A stretch of 38,501 bases of DNA, taken from JAAELZ01 sp965237485. GTDB lineage: Bacteria > Pseudomonadota > Gammaproteobacteria > Arenicellales > Poriferihabitantaceae. This document shows positions 1 to 7,229 of the stretch, piece after piece. The translations under genes were made by a program, and so were the position numbers. Where the stretch lies: assembly GCA_965237485.1 (NCBI GenBank), contig CBDEFQ010000011.1:1-38501 (forward strand), read 5' to 3'. Numbering within the stretch: the first letter of the stretch is position 1; every line of letters begins with the position of its first letter. The notes below the pieces were generated by a model, which searched no databases, was not told the origin of the DNA, and saw only the letters and a program-made list of their open reading frames with translations.

Positions 1-17
1 ATTTTCCTAAATCGGTA

Positions 18-2159
18 TTAATCTTGAAGTACAGGGCTTCCTTTTTTGTCGCTCAGGAATTTATTGCGCCCCGATTTATCACAGTCGTTACAAATCCAAA
101 ACTTGCCCTTACCTTTCTTCTTTGAAAACTGTTTAGCTGTTCCGCTGCAATCAGGGTGTGAACACGGTGATTCGGGAAAGGTAGGGGTTTCTTTTTTCTC
201 AAGAATTGGTTTGTTACGATTATCCTTGTATATCGCTTTACAGCCGTCTGAGTAGCGGCTACAGCCCCAAAACGCGCCATACTTACCTTTACGCTTATTA
301 AGTATGCCAGTACCGCACTCAGGACAAGTGATCGCATCCTTGGATGGGGCAATTTGAACGTCACTGACGGCAGCTAATAGCTTATTGACATTATCTATCT
401 GAGCTTGTGTGAATTCATTTAAAGAAAGAGAACCAGCTTCGACCTTTGCAAGCATTTGTTCCCAATCCGCTGTAGTTACGGCGGATTTAATAGCGTCAGG
501 GAGAAAACCGACAAATTGTTGTGCTTGTGGAGTGCTTACTAAAGCTCGTCCTTTATTTGTAAGAAAACCGCGTTTCTTAAGGTTTTCTATAATCTTTGCG
601 CGGGTGGCTACAGTTCCGATCCCTTTAACATCCCGCAGTGTTTCTTTAGCGTCTTTTCCATCAATGTACTTAGAGATATTTTTCATTGCAACGACTAATG
701 TACCGTCGTTGAAAGGTTTGGGTGGAGTTGTTGATTTAGTAATAGTGTCTATGGATAAAAGCGTTGCCGTATCTGCATTATTAACATCGATCAATACGCT
801 CTCATCTGTTACTTCGTCTTCATCTGAATAAACAGATTTCCAGCCATCGACAATAGTTACATTACCGCTAGACTTGAATATCGAATCACTTAGATTCGTA
901 TTGAATGTCGTTTGCTCTATTACGTTTGGCTTATAGAATTGAATAATATAGCGTTCAGCTATTAGACGAAATATCGATAATTCTTCTTCGTTCAACGAAG
1001 ATAATTTTGATGAATCACCTGTTGGTATTATCGCAGTGTGAGCGGCCTCGCTGCTTTTTTTATCGTTCCATACTTTAGATTTTAGGCTTAAATCGGCTCC
1101 TGTTATGGTGGTTGCAAGCTCGGAGTCATTTTTTAGAGATACAATTATTCCCGGTACATCATCAAATTGATTTTCTGTAAGGTAGCCACTTTCTGAGCGA
1201 GGGTATGTAGTAATTTTATAAGTCTCATAAAGACTTTGCGCGATAGTCAAAACCTTATCTGCCGACATACCAAACCTTTTAGAGCCTAAAGCTTGAAGGT
1301 CTGTTAGAGATAAACAAAGCGGCGGATAGTTTGTTTTAGTCTTTTTGTCTACGTCGCTTATAGTCGCGCTCAAATCGACACTTGCAGCCGCTTTTAATTT
1401 GTTAGCTATCTCTAGATCGATCAAACGACCTTCATCGTCGGTCTTTGATTCGTCGATTATTAGCTTGCCTGTGTATTGTCCATTTTGATGATCGAATTCA
1501 CCGCTGAGTTCGTAGAAATCAATAGATTTAAAATTAGCGATTGTTTCATCGCGATTAACGACAAGTGCAAGTGTTGGAGTTTGAACACGACCAACGCTCA
1601 AAACGCCATCGTGACCGCCCTTACGAGCATTAATTGTATAGGCTCTAGTGAGGTTCATACCGACAAGCCAATCAGCGCGTTGACGTGCTACAGCAGCGTC
1701 ATAAAGGCCTTGATAATCAGAATTACTTTTAATGTTTGATAAAGATTTGGTAATTCCCTTATCTGTTAAATCAGGAAGCCATAATCTATCGGTCGTTCCG
1801 TTCCAATTGCATTCTTTAAGGACTTCATCTACCAACAACTGCCCTTCCCTATCAGGATCGCCAACATTAACGACAGAATTAGCGGTACTTAATAATTTAC
1901 TAATTATGGATATTTGTTTTTTAGCATCCGACTTCGGTGAGATTTTCCATTGTTCGGGGATCATCGGTAGATCGCTAGAATTCCACTTGACCCAGGAATC
2001 GTTATAGTCTTCAGGTTGGTACTGTTCGTATAGATGACCGAAGCACCAAGTCATTACCCAGCCGTCGCCAGCAATGCCGCCATTTATTGGTTTACCACCA
2101 CCGAGAACATTGGCGACAGTTTTACCTAGTGATGGTTTTTCCGCGATATATAGTTTCAT
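18..2159 (-). CDS. topB: DNA topoisomerase III (type IA)
   Basis: 713 aa, full length for plasmid/ICE-type TopB. It relaxes and decatenates DNA by cutting one strand through a 5'-phosphotyrosine. The Toprim domain shows IAEKPS at residues 5-10 (catalytic Glu7) and DPDREG at 101-106. The catalytic tyrosine is Tyr319 in TTYPRS. The C-terminus carries two zinc-ribbon-like cysteine groups (CPEC at 612-615 with Cys633 and Cys640; then Cys residues around 667-693), as expected for DNA binding. No clear Shine-Dalgarno precedes the ATG at 2159. The gene starts 12 nt after the preceding ORF and is probably translated from the same mRNA. On the circle the operon continues at 25755. TopB of this kind is common on conjugative and integrative elements, where it may help separate DNA strands or daughter molecules. 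Confidence 0.95.
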   Translation of the reverse strand: MKLYIAEKPSLGKTVANVLGGGKPINGGIAGDGWVMTWCFGHLYEQYQPEDYNDSWVKWNSSDLPMIPEQWKISPKSDAKKQISIISKLLSTANSVVNVGDPDREGQLLVDEVLKECNWNGTTDRLWLPDLTDKGITKSLSNIKSNSDYQGLYDAAVARQRADWLVGMNLTRAYTINARKGGHDGVLSVGRVQTPTLALVVNRDETIANFKSIDFYELSGEFDHQNGQYTGKLIIDESKTDDEGRLIDLEIANKLKAAASVDLSATISDVDKKTKTNYPPLCLSLTDLQALGSKRFGMSADKVLTIAQSLYETYKITTYPRSESGYLTENQFDDVPGIIVSLKNDSELATTITGADLSLKSKVWNDKKSSEAAHTAIIPTGDSSKLSSLNEEELSIFRLIAERYIIQFYKPNVIEQTTFNTNLSDSIFKSSGNVTIVDGWKSVYSDEDEVTDESVLIDVNNADTATLLSIDTITKSTTPPKPFNDGTLVVAMKNISKYIDGKDAKETLRDVKGIGTVATRAKIIENLKKRGFLTNKGRALVSTPQAQQFVGFLPDAIKSAVTTADWEQMLAKVEAGSLSLNEFTQAQIDNVNKLLAAVSDVQIAPSKDAITCPECGTGILNKRKGKYGAFWGCSRYSDGCKAIYKDNRNKPILEKKETPTFPESPCSHPDCSGTAKQFSKKKGKGKFWICNDCDKSGRNKFLSDKKGSPVLQD

Positions 2160-2171
2160 AATATTGTGTAT

Positions 2172-2501
2172 TTATTTAGTAAAGGGAATAGCGCCCGTCA
2201 AATGACGGGCGCTATCAAAAAAAGGAGAAGTCAACCCAGCTTGAGGAAAAACAAAGGCTGACTCTCCCTTACAAGCGCTGGTCGGAACGCCTGTAATTCG
2301 AGTGTTATTAAAACTTTGGGGGGATATTTCCGTATTGCGGTTATCTTGAAAGAAGATCGGATCAAACGCGGAGCCACGTTTAAGTAATTTACTATCAGCA
2401 ATGATAGTGTCATCGATAATTGAATACCCTTCTTCCAAGGTATGTTGATGCTTTGCCTCGTCAGTCCTGACGAGTTTTGTACCAGCTTTTAATTTATCCA
2501 T
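2172..2501 (-). CDS. Hypothetical protein, first gene of the topB operon
   Basis: 109 aa. I do not recognise the family. I chose the ATG at 2501 (MDKLKAGTKL) because GAGG lies 8 nt upstream; an in-frame ATG at 2549 would add 16 residues but lacks a good ribosome site. No membrane segment or signal peptide is visible. The middle is acidic and polar, and the last residues are encoded by the 13-bp inverted repeat. It ends 12 nt before topB, so the two are probably co-transcribed. Confidence 0.6.
   Translation of the reverse strand: MDKLKAGTKLVRTDEAKHQHTLEEGYSIIDDTIIADSKLLKRGSAFDPIFFQDNRNTEISPQSFNNTRITGVPTSACKGESAFVFPQAGLTSPFFDSARHLTGAIPFTK
2188..2215. promoter_or_regulatory. Perfect 13-bp inverted repeat upstream of topB
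   Basis: ATAGCGCCCGTCA and its exact complement flank a 2-nt loop, 29 nt upstream of the topB start codon and inside the 3' end of the preceding ORF. A T-run lies on the upstream side in the direction of transcription, so it is not a standard terminator. It could be an attenuator, an RNA-processing hairpin or a protein-binding site. Confidence 0.6.
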
Positions 2502-2643
2502 ATCGACAACCTCATTTGTCTTAATTGAACATTCCAACAGTACGACCATACTTATTGAAAGTTAATCTGCGTCTATCTCAACGCTGCCGACCAGTATCGC
2601 CCTTTTCATTCGCTTTAGTTATCTCGCGGGGTTTTTTTTCTTT

Positions 2644-2967
2644 GGAAGCAAACATGGAAGTTTGCGACCCCGATGGCTTGAGTCATTGCTGAGAAACGAA
2701 GCAGGACGTACATCGGCTAATTTGTCTTGTTCTGCAATAAAATCGTGTTTCTATGGTAAAATAGCCCCGTGATTCAAATGAGTTATAAATTTAGGATTTA
2801 CCCTGTTCTTAATACCGCGAGGTGCGCGGAAATTAACGCGCGTGGAGAGTTGCTTAATCGGGCAACCTGAATAATCAGGCTGTAGATGGCACTCGCTGAA
2901 ACGCGAATTTGTAGATTGATGAGAAACCGAATGGACGGTTTTGAAATTAATCATTGCGAAACACCGA
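2644..2967. repeat. Dispersed ~310-bp noncoding repeat, copy 1
   Basis: One of three near-identical copies per unit (others at 9425-9736 and 19503-19809). It begins with a small hairpin (GCAAAC / GTTTGC) and ends at CATTGCGAAACACCGA. Inside is a GC-rich hairpin, TGCGCG-gaaattaa-CGCGCG. No conserved reading frame or terminal inverted repeat is visible. This copy has an extra ~17 bp (around gggcaacctgaataatc) missing from the other two. It separates the topB operon from CRISPR array 1. Confidence 0.8.
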
Positions 2968-2988
2968 GTTGAGAATCGTGTTTCATGG

Positions 2989-3423
2989 GTTGTGATTTGC
3001 GGATAGGCGGATAGGCCTTGGTCGGTTATACTATAAAAAACAAATGATGCTGGCTTTTTGGTTGTGATTTGCGGATAGGCCTTGGTCGGTTATACTAAAT
3101 AAATAATCCTCACCATAACGCTTCACGTTGTGATTTGCGGATAGGCCTTGGTCGGTTATACTGGCGGCGACAGACATCACTATCCACGCTATGTTGTGAT
3201 TTGCGGATAGGCCTTGGTCGGTTATACTAATGCATTACTGCAATGTAATGACGTTATGTTGTGATTTGCGGATAGGCCTTGGTCGGTTATACTTTGTAGT
3301 CTTTTTAGGCTTTTCTACTTCTGTTGTGATTTGCGGATAGGCCTTGGTCGGTTATACTTATACGATTAACGATGGACGCGATCGGCTGTTGTGATTTGCG
3401 GATAGGCCTTGGTCGGTTATACT
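2989..3423 (+). CRISPR. CRISPR array 1 (7 repeats, 6 spacers), type II-C-like, no cas genes
   Basis: Repeats of 36 bp (GTTGTGATTTGCGGATAG...GGTTATACT) start at 2989, 3061, 3127, 3193, 3258, 3323 and 3388. The six spacers are 28, 30, 30, 29, 29 and 29 nt, all different. The first repeat is 44 bp because GCGGATAG is duplicated; this marks it as the decayed leader-distal end. The leader and a cas2 fragment lie on the right. The repeat is hardly self-complementary and resembles type II-C repeats: it starts GTTGTGA and ends in a -10-like TATACT with TTGCGG 16 bp upstream, so each repeat could start its own crRNA toward the right. No effector gene is in the window. Confidence 0.88.
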
Positions 3424-3495
3424 ATCTCGCACGTAAAGCCTTGATTATCAAATAGAAACAAACCAACTTGCGCCTTATAAAAGCTCAAGTTGGTT
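3424..3495 (-). promoter_or_regulatory. CRISPR leader and cas2 terminator hairpin
   Basis: ATCTCGCACGTAAAGCC follows the last repeat and is conserved beside every array in this window, as a leader would be. It is followed by a hairpin, AACCAACTTG (3461-3470) with CAAGTTGGTT (3486-3495), that straddles the cas2 stop codon. It is U-rich on its minus-strand exit side and probably ends cas2 transcription. Confidence 0.65.
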
Positions 3496-3648
3496 GGGTG
3501 CTTTTTCTGTTGGCAGACGTTTTTTTCCATAATAAACCTGGATCTTAGCAAATTGTTTGTCGGTGATTTTGATAATTCTTACTTCACCATCATCAGGTAA
3601 TGTGGTTTTGACACGTTTTATGTGAACTTGCGCGTTTTCTTCACTCAT
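3475..3648 (-). pseudogene. cas2 3' fragment (type II-C-like Cas2 C-terminus)
   Basis: The 57 residues from SEENA to QLELL resemble the C-terminal half of Cas2 from type II systems: KRVKTTLPDDGEVRII, then TDKQF, then YYG, ending PNQLELL. Cas2 is the structural partner of Cas1 in spacer integration. The N-terminal half, including the first beta-strand and the SVYxR region, is absent; the frame continues to 3696 into unrelated sequence. It cannot be a working Cas2. Its position, with stop codon about 50 bp from the leader, matches the cas9-cas1-cas2-array order of type II-C loci. Identical copies are at 17365-17538 and 29233-29406, with a shorter one at 22457-22536. Confidence 0.72.
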
Positions 3649-3989
3649 AATCCCTGTATCCATTTGGGGATATACCTCTATTAAGATACAACACAAATGT
3701 TTTTAATATGGCTGTATTATAATGTTATATTAATGCTGTTTTACAGCCTATTTAATTTTAGTAAATAGCACCATGTTCATGTTGTACCATGTCATTTTTA
3801 GTTGTTCTCCAGCTTAGACGGAGACATGCGTTTATATACATAATAGGGGGGATAACCCGTTAATAATGGCTTTGCTCCATAGGCGGGGTAGAGAATACTT
3901 AGCTACGAGACAAACTTTGAGTTTAGATTTACTCTATTGTCTATCAATAGTGGCTGTATTATGGTGTTGAACTGATGTGATGTTACAGC
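3649..3989. promoter_or_regulatory. parA upstream region with paired GGCTGTA/TACAGC sites
   Basis: No gene fits these 341 bp. Two inverted pairs are spaced identically: GGCTGTA at 3710-3716 with TACAGCC at 3742-3748, and GGCTGTA at 3952-3958 with TACAGCA at 3984-3990, each 25 bp apart. The second overlaps the parA start. More AGCTGTA motifs follow the operon near 4835 and 4869. This fits an operator/centromere bound by the small partition protein. The whole region is duplicated at 17539-17879. Confidence 0.5.
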
Positions 3990-4625
3990 ATGATAATTTT
4001 AATAGGCTCTCAGAAAGGTGGTTGCGGCAAATCTACTCTTGCTACAAACATAGCAGCCTGTCTGTCTCATAGCTCAGACGTTGTACTACTCGATGCAGAT
4101 GATCAGGGAACAAGCGCTCAATGGGTCACTGATAGAAACGAAACGGACTTACCTACCGTTCATTGTGTTCAAAAGTTTGGCAATATTACCGCCACAGTTA
4201 AAGACTTAGTGGGCAGATATGAACATGTTGTTGTCGATGCTGCTGGTAGAGACTCCAGAGAACTACGCTCTGGCCTATTAGCCGCTGATGTTGTCTTATG
4301 TCCTTTTAGACCTTCTCAACCAGACATAGACACCGCACACCAGCTTAGCGAAGTAATTGATCAAGCTAGTACATTAAACCCTGATTTAAAACAATTGGGC
4401 ATATTAACCATGTGTCCGACTAATCCAGCTATCAATGAGATACAAGACTCTCAAGAAGCGCTGGCAGACGTTTATCCTTTGCTAAACGGCTTAATACATG
4501 ATCGCAAGGTCTACCGTGACGCTATCAGTCAAGGCCAAGGCGTTATCGAATCAACTAACGCTAAAGCTAAAACCGAAATAAATAAATTGATGAAGCTACT
4601 CTATGGTCGGCAAAAGAAAGCCTAA
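3990..4625 (+). CDS. parA: ParA-family partition ATPase
   Basis: 211 aa, the short type Ib (ParF-like) form with no N-terminal helix-turn-helix. It drives plasmid segregation by ATP-dependent nucleoid binding. The deviant Walker A motif KGGCGKST is at residues 9-16, VVLLDADDQG follows near 31-40, and Walker B (HVVVDAAG) near 79-86. No Shine-Dalgarno is evident before the ATG. The 3' end overlaps the next gene by 23 nt, a usual parFG-like arrangement with translational coupling. Repeated GGCTGTA sites upstream suggest autoregulation. A copy broken after codon 87 is at 17880. Confidence 0.92.
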   Translation: MIILIGSQKGGCGKSTLATNIAACLSHSSDVVLLDADDQGTSAQWVTDRNETDLPTVHCVQKFGNITATVKDLVGRYEHVVVDAAGRDSRELRSGLLAADVVLCPFRPSQPDIDTAHQLSEVIDQASTLNPDLKQLGILTMCPTNPAINEIQDSQEALADVYPLLNGLIHDRKVYRDAISQGQGVIESTNAKAKTEINKLMKLLYGRQKKA

Positions 4626-4842
4626 AACAGCTAAAGAACCCCCCAGCAAAACAGAGTTTATAAATAGCTCTGGTGCTAAAGATTTAAATGATCCTAAAGC
4701 CCCTGCTAATTATAAAAAGATCAGCATAGGGATGAACAAGCACACTTATGAATTACTTGTTGATACCGCTGAATCCGAGGATAGATCACTACTACAGGTG
4801 ATCAAGTTAGCTATTCATGCCTATGCTAAAAACAAGCTGTAA
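4603..4842 (+). CDS. Ribbon-helix-helix partition protein (ParG-like)
   Basis: 79 aa. A basic, disordered N-terminus (about residues 1-35, KRKPKTAKEPPSK) precedes a ribbon-helix-helix fold: strand KKISIGM near 39-45, then two helices to the C-terminus. This is the layout of ParG-type proteins, which bind the centromere and stimulate the ParA ATPase through the flexible tail. It overlaps parA by 23 nt. Function is inferred from size, fold and position rather than close sequence recognition. Confidence 0.8.
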   Translation: MVGKRKPKTAKEPPSKTEFINSSGAKDLNDPKAPANYKKISIGMNKHTYELLVDTAESEDRSLLQVIKLAIHAYAKNKL

Positions 4843-4920
4843 CATAGCTGCATATTAGTTGTAAAAAAGCTGTATAAAAATTTGGCATGGCTTCCTGGTC
4901 CTACACCATAGATATGGTTG

Positions 4921-5087
4921 AACCTAGATAAATCAGTTAAAACACGAAAGTCCATGCAAGCTCTTGATGCACCTGGCAAAATCAAAAAAAACCTTATCAC
5001 CAATAAGGTGACCGCGACTTTTTTGATTTCACTATGCACTTCAATTGCCTACATGTCTTTTCCGCGTTTAACTGATTTATCTAGGTT
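4921..5087. mobile_element. MITE-like palindromic element, copy 1, with two-way terminator
   Basis: A 167-bp near-palindrome with ends AACCTAGATAAATCAGTTAA and its complement. Its centre has ACCTTAT paired with ATAAGGT, with an A-run and a T-run on either side, so it can act as a terminator both ways. It sits between the convergent partition operon and Sel1 gene. A second copy in opposite orientation is at 10830-10995. No transposase is encoded. Confidence 0.75.
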
Positions 5088-5092
5088 GAAGG

Positions 5093-5642
5093 TTATGAAG
5101 AGTATATTTCCCATGATTTGCGCGCTTCATCATGTCCGTTATCAGCTGCTTTCTTCATCCACTCTACCCACTTCTCTCTATCATTATTATGATAATAATA
5201 GTTAGATAAAACATATTGAGCTTTTCCGTAGTTTTGTTCAACCGCCTTCATAAGCCATTCTAATCCCTGCTCTTTATCACTCAAATAAAAAGTATAAACT
5301 GCACTGTGCTGGCGCATATCCTTGTTCTGCTGCTTTTAGAAACCACTCTATACACGTTTTATTATCTCGATAGTGTGCCTTTCCAAATTGATATTGGGCA
5401 CTAGGAACGCCCCTTTCTGCGTCTTCACCATATAACAAGAATGCTTCCTGGATGGCTTTTGCTACTTCTTTATCCCGTTCTATAATTTCATTATCTATTT
5501 CTTCCTTTGTCATTTCCTTTGTGGGTTTAGCTTTTGTTGGTTTTAATTTTGACTCTAAACCCTTTATTTTTTCCTCGGTATTAACGTAGTTATAAAACGC
5601 CCATAACCCTATACATATACCAATAAGTCGATTACGCAACAT
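5093..5642 (-). pseudogene. Sel1-repeat protein, split by a frameshift
   Basis: Two adjacent frames form one protein. The first (5642-5277, 121 aa) starts MLRNRLIG, has one hydrophobic N-terminal segment (about residues 6-19) and a lysine/glutamate-rich linker, then Sel1 repeats (YQFGKAHY...WFLKAAEQGYAPAQ). The second (5317-5093, 74 aa) continues them (GLEWLMKAVEQNYGKAQ...WMKKAADNGHDEAR). They overlap around 5277-5317, so a small indel there breaks the gene. The intact product would be a ~180-aa membrane-anchored or exported Sel1 protein; such repeats mediate protein contacts. A sequencing error is possible. Confidence 0.75.
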
Positions 5643-5660
5643 TGGGTATGGACTTTTTGT

Positions 5661-5851
5661 CTAGCAAGTTGACTCATTGTCGTTCCACACGATATATCGA
5701 TGATTAGCATTAGCCCATTCGTCGTCAATTTCAATCAGAATGGCACTGACTAATCGTAACCAGGCCTCTCGGTTAGGAAAGACTCTGACCAAGCGGGTTC
5801 GCCGCTTAAGTTCTTGTTGAACCGTCCGTTCAATGCGGTTGGAGGTTAACC
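5661..5851 (-). pseudogene. IS256-family transposase, C-terminal remnant
   Basis: 62 codons ending at TAG 5661-5663. The translation runs LTSNRIERTVQQELKRRTR and on through VFPNREAWLRLVSAILIEI to a short tail, which is the C-terminal block of IS256/mutator transposases around the catalytic glutamate (here in NRIER). It is a different subgroup from the intact element at 7230. The upstream side is cut by the GGGGTCAGACCCC palindrome at 5853. Confidence 0.75.
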
Positions 5852-5852
5852 A

Positions 5853-5871
5853 AAAGGGGTCAGACCCCTTT
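5853..5871. repeat. GGGGTCAGACCCC palindrome, copy at a module border
   Basis: AAAGGGGTC-A-GACCCCTTT, a 9-bp perfect stem with a one-base loop. It joins the IS256 remnant to a truncated CRISPR repeat. Related copies are at 6055 (degenerate), 6562, 14165 (half), 16977 and 18145. Confidence 0.8.
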
Positions 5872-5877
5872 AAAGTG

Positions 5878-5969
5878 GCGGATAGGCCTTGGTCGGTTAT
5901 ACTGAGTTATTCTATAGACGGTATTATATAGTAGTTGTGATTTGCGGATAGGCCTTGGTCGGTTATACT
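5878..5969 (+). CRISPR. CRISPR array 2 (one truncated and one full repeat, one spacer)
   Basis: The left repeat lacks its first 10 bases and starts at GCGGATAGG (5878-5903), directly against the palindrome. A unique 30-nt spacer occupies 5904-5933, and a complete 36-bp repeat 5934-5969. The shared leader follows. The spacer matches none of the others in the window. Confidence 0.82.
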
Positions 5970-6052
5970 ATCTCGCACGTAAAGCCTTGATTATCAAATA
6001 GAAACAAACCAACTTGCGCCTTATAAAAGCTCAAGTTGGTTGGGTGCTTTTT
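5970..6052 (-). promoter_or_regulatory. CRISPR leader with last codons of cas2
   Basis: The same leader as beside array 1, including the AACCAACTTG/CAAGTTGGTT hairpin (6007-6016 with 6032-6041). Only about the last 10 codons of cas2 remain before the sequence runs into a degenerate palindrome at 6055. Confidence 0.65.
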
Positions 6053-6054
6053 CC

Positions 6055-6072
6055 AAAAGGGGTCAGCCCCCC
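6055..6072. repeat. Degenerate GGGGTCAG palindrome
   Basis: AAAAGGGGTCAG is retained but the right arm is CCCCCC rather than ACCCCTTT. It joins the CRISPR leader to the 3' end of the Tat-signal gene and supplies that gene's TGA stop codon. Confidence 0.55.
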
Positions 6073-6422
6073 TCAGGATTAGGATCAACAAGAGGCTTCA
6101 TAGTCGTTGTAGGACCAGCAGTCGTTGTAGGATCAGCAGTCGTTGTACCTGCAGTGGTCGTACCTGCAGTGGTCGTACCTGCAGTGGTCGTACCTGCAGT
6201 GGTCGTACCTGCAGTGGTCGTTTGTGCATGCGTGGGGAGAATTACGCTGGAGATAATAGGTTTACCCCACTCCGTTGCACTCGCCGCCCCACCTAACACA
6301 GCGATACTGGCTATCGATTTTCGCCTGCTGATTTTTTTAGTGTCTGATTGCTTTACATCTGACCCGCTATCTTTCATGTTTTCATCTTTCATGTTTTCAT
6401 CTTTCATGTTTTCATCTTTCAT
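6063..6422 (-). CDS. Small Tat-signal protein with threonine-rich repeat tail
   Basis: 119 aa from the outermost ATG at 6422; the start is uncertain because four in-frame MKDEN units each offer an ATG and no clear ribosome site was seen. Order: MKDEN x4 (residues 1-18), polar linker, twin-arginine signal (SRRKSIASIAVLGGAAS, about 32-48), WGKPIISSVILPTHAQ ending in an Ala-x-Ala-like site, then TTTAG repeats. Short proteins with RR followed by W-x-KP-x-x-x-SVxLPxHAQ are known in proteobacteria, but I know no function. The C-terminus is set by a stop codon inside a degenerate palindrome, so the protein may be truncated. Confidence 0.65.
   Translation of the reverse strand: MKDENMKDENMKDENMKDSGSDVKQSDTKKISRRKSIASIAVLGGAASATEWGKPIISSVILPTHAQTTTAGTTTAGTTTAGTTTAGTTTAGTTTADPTTTAGPTTTMKPLVDPNPEGG
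6145..6219. repeat. 15-bp tandem repeat (5 perfect units)
   Basis: Five exact copies of GTACCTGCAGTGGTC encode the TTTAG units on the minus strand. The unit length is a multiple of three, so copy-number change alters protein length without shifting frame. Confidence 0.95.
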
Positions 6423-6430
6423 GTTTTCGA
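6371..6430. repeat. 15-bp tandem repeat (4 units) at the gene start
   Basis: Four units of CTTTCATGTTTTCAT (the last one diverges at its end) encode the N-terminal MKDEN units. Each unit contains a possible start codon in the same frame. Confidence 0.9.
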
Positions 6431-6561
6431 TTGATTGTTTTGATTGTTTTTTTCATACCCGCCAAATTTTAAATTTCCCTTAAATCTGTTCTAAATTACA
6501 AATTACAGCAAATATTACACTATACCCGTCTAAATATAAAGAGCTATATTTTACAGGTCCA

Positions 6562-6580
6562 AAAGGGGTCAGACCCCTTT
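6562..6580. repeat. GGGGTCAGACCCC palindrome
   Basis: AAAGGGGTC-A-GACCCCTTT again, between the upstream region of the Tat-signal gene and a CRISPR leader fragment. With the degenerate copy at 6055 it brackets the Tat gene. Confidence 0.8.
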
Positions 6581-6596
6581 AAAGCCTTTAAAGTTC

Positions 6597-6661
6597 TATT
6601 TGATAATCAGGGCTTTACGTGCGAGATAGTGTAACCGACCCCGGGCTATCCGCAAATCACA
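6597..6661 (-). repeat. CRISPR leader plus variant repeat (copy 1)
   Basis: A leader fragment (TTTGATAATCAGGGCTTTAC...GAGAT) followed at 6628 by a variant repeat. Compared with the array repeat read on this strand, the core AAGGCC is CCGGGC and ATA near the start is GTA; the rest, TATCCGCAAATCACA, is unchanged. The last two bases are lost. A (CCAA)n tract follows. Identical variants are at 15001 and 15734. Confidence 0.7.
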
Positions 6662-6683
6662 TCCAACCAACCAACCAACCAAA

Positions 6684-7229
6684 TCACAGCTGTTCTGGTG
6701 TTGAACCAATCGGCAGGCACTTTTTATAATTGTTGTGTTCACTTTTTGTCCGTTTGATGGCTTGTTCCCAGCTTTCACCGGTGCGCGCCATTTTATGCTT
6801 ATCTATCCATTCGCGGTGAGACAGGGGTTTTTCCTTTGCTGCTGGTTTAACAATCATAAATTGAAAATGAGACACCCTGCACCCCGCTTTTCTCTGACCA
6901 AACGTAACCCTGATGTCTGAATGGGTGTTGATGTTATTTAGGGCTGGATAGATTATTCGTCTTTTGATTTCATAAGGACTTTTATACTTATCTTCGAGTT
7001 TAAATAGTTGTCTAAATTCTTCTACTTCAAATTCCCTTTCTTCGCCCAGCCATTGTAGACACAGCTCATACAGTCGTATGCCATAACCAGATCGCATCGG
7101 CATAACGTATTTTGCTTGATATTTAATGAATCGGTTTTTGAGGCTTGAGATATACGGGATTATTTCAGCATTAAACCGTAAAGAAACCTTACCTTCTGAA
7201 TCATAGTATCTGCATGACCCCGTCACATT
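6684..7229 (-). pseudogene. Truncated Rep_3-type replication initiator
   Basis: About 181 codons of the C-terminal part of a rep. It starts in mid-gene (VTGSCRYYDSEGKV) exactly where the IS256 inverted repeat begins at 7230; the N-terminal third is gone and does not reappear beyond the element. Residues up to about LCLQWLGEERE are almost identical to the intact rep at 12684. The last ~120 residues, the second winged helix that reads iterons in this family, are related but clearly different. It therefore had a different iteron specificity or is a recombinant. Confidence 0.85.

Noticed and set aside
46..831. Plus-strand frames across topB
   Set aside because: They are shadows of topB codons with no protein-like features; the same frames recur in the second copy.
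2989..3423. Integron-like attC array or plasmid dif (pdif) sites
   Set aside because: The units are a fixed 36 bp with 28-30-bp unique gaps and no gene cassettes. They have no XerC/XerD-type arms and no attC folding ends. CRISPR fits better.
3649..3696. The 16 extra residues before the cas2 fragment as a true Cas2 N-terminus
   Set aside because: They show no Cas2 features, and the homology starts at SEENA. They are read from unrelated upstream DNA.
6036..6483. Plus-strand frames rich in Val or Cys-Ser-Gly repeats over the Tat gene
   Set aside because: They arise from the 15-bp tandem repeats read on the wrong strand. Only the minus frame has a Tat signal.
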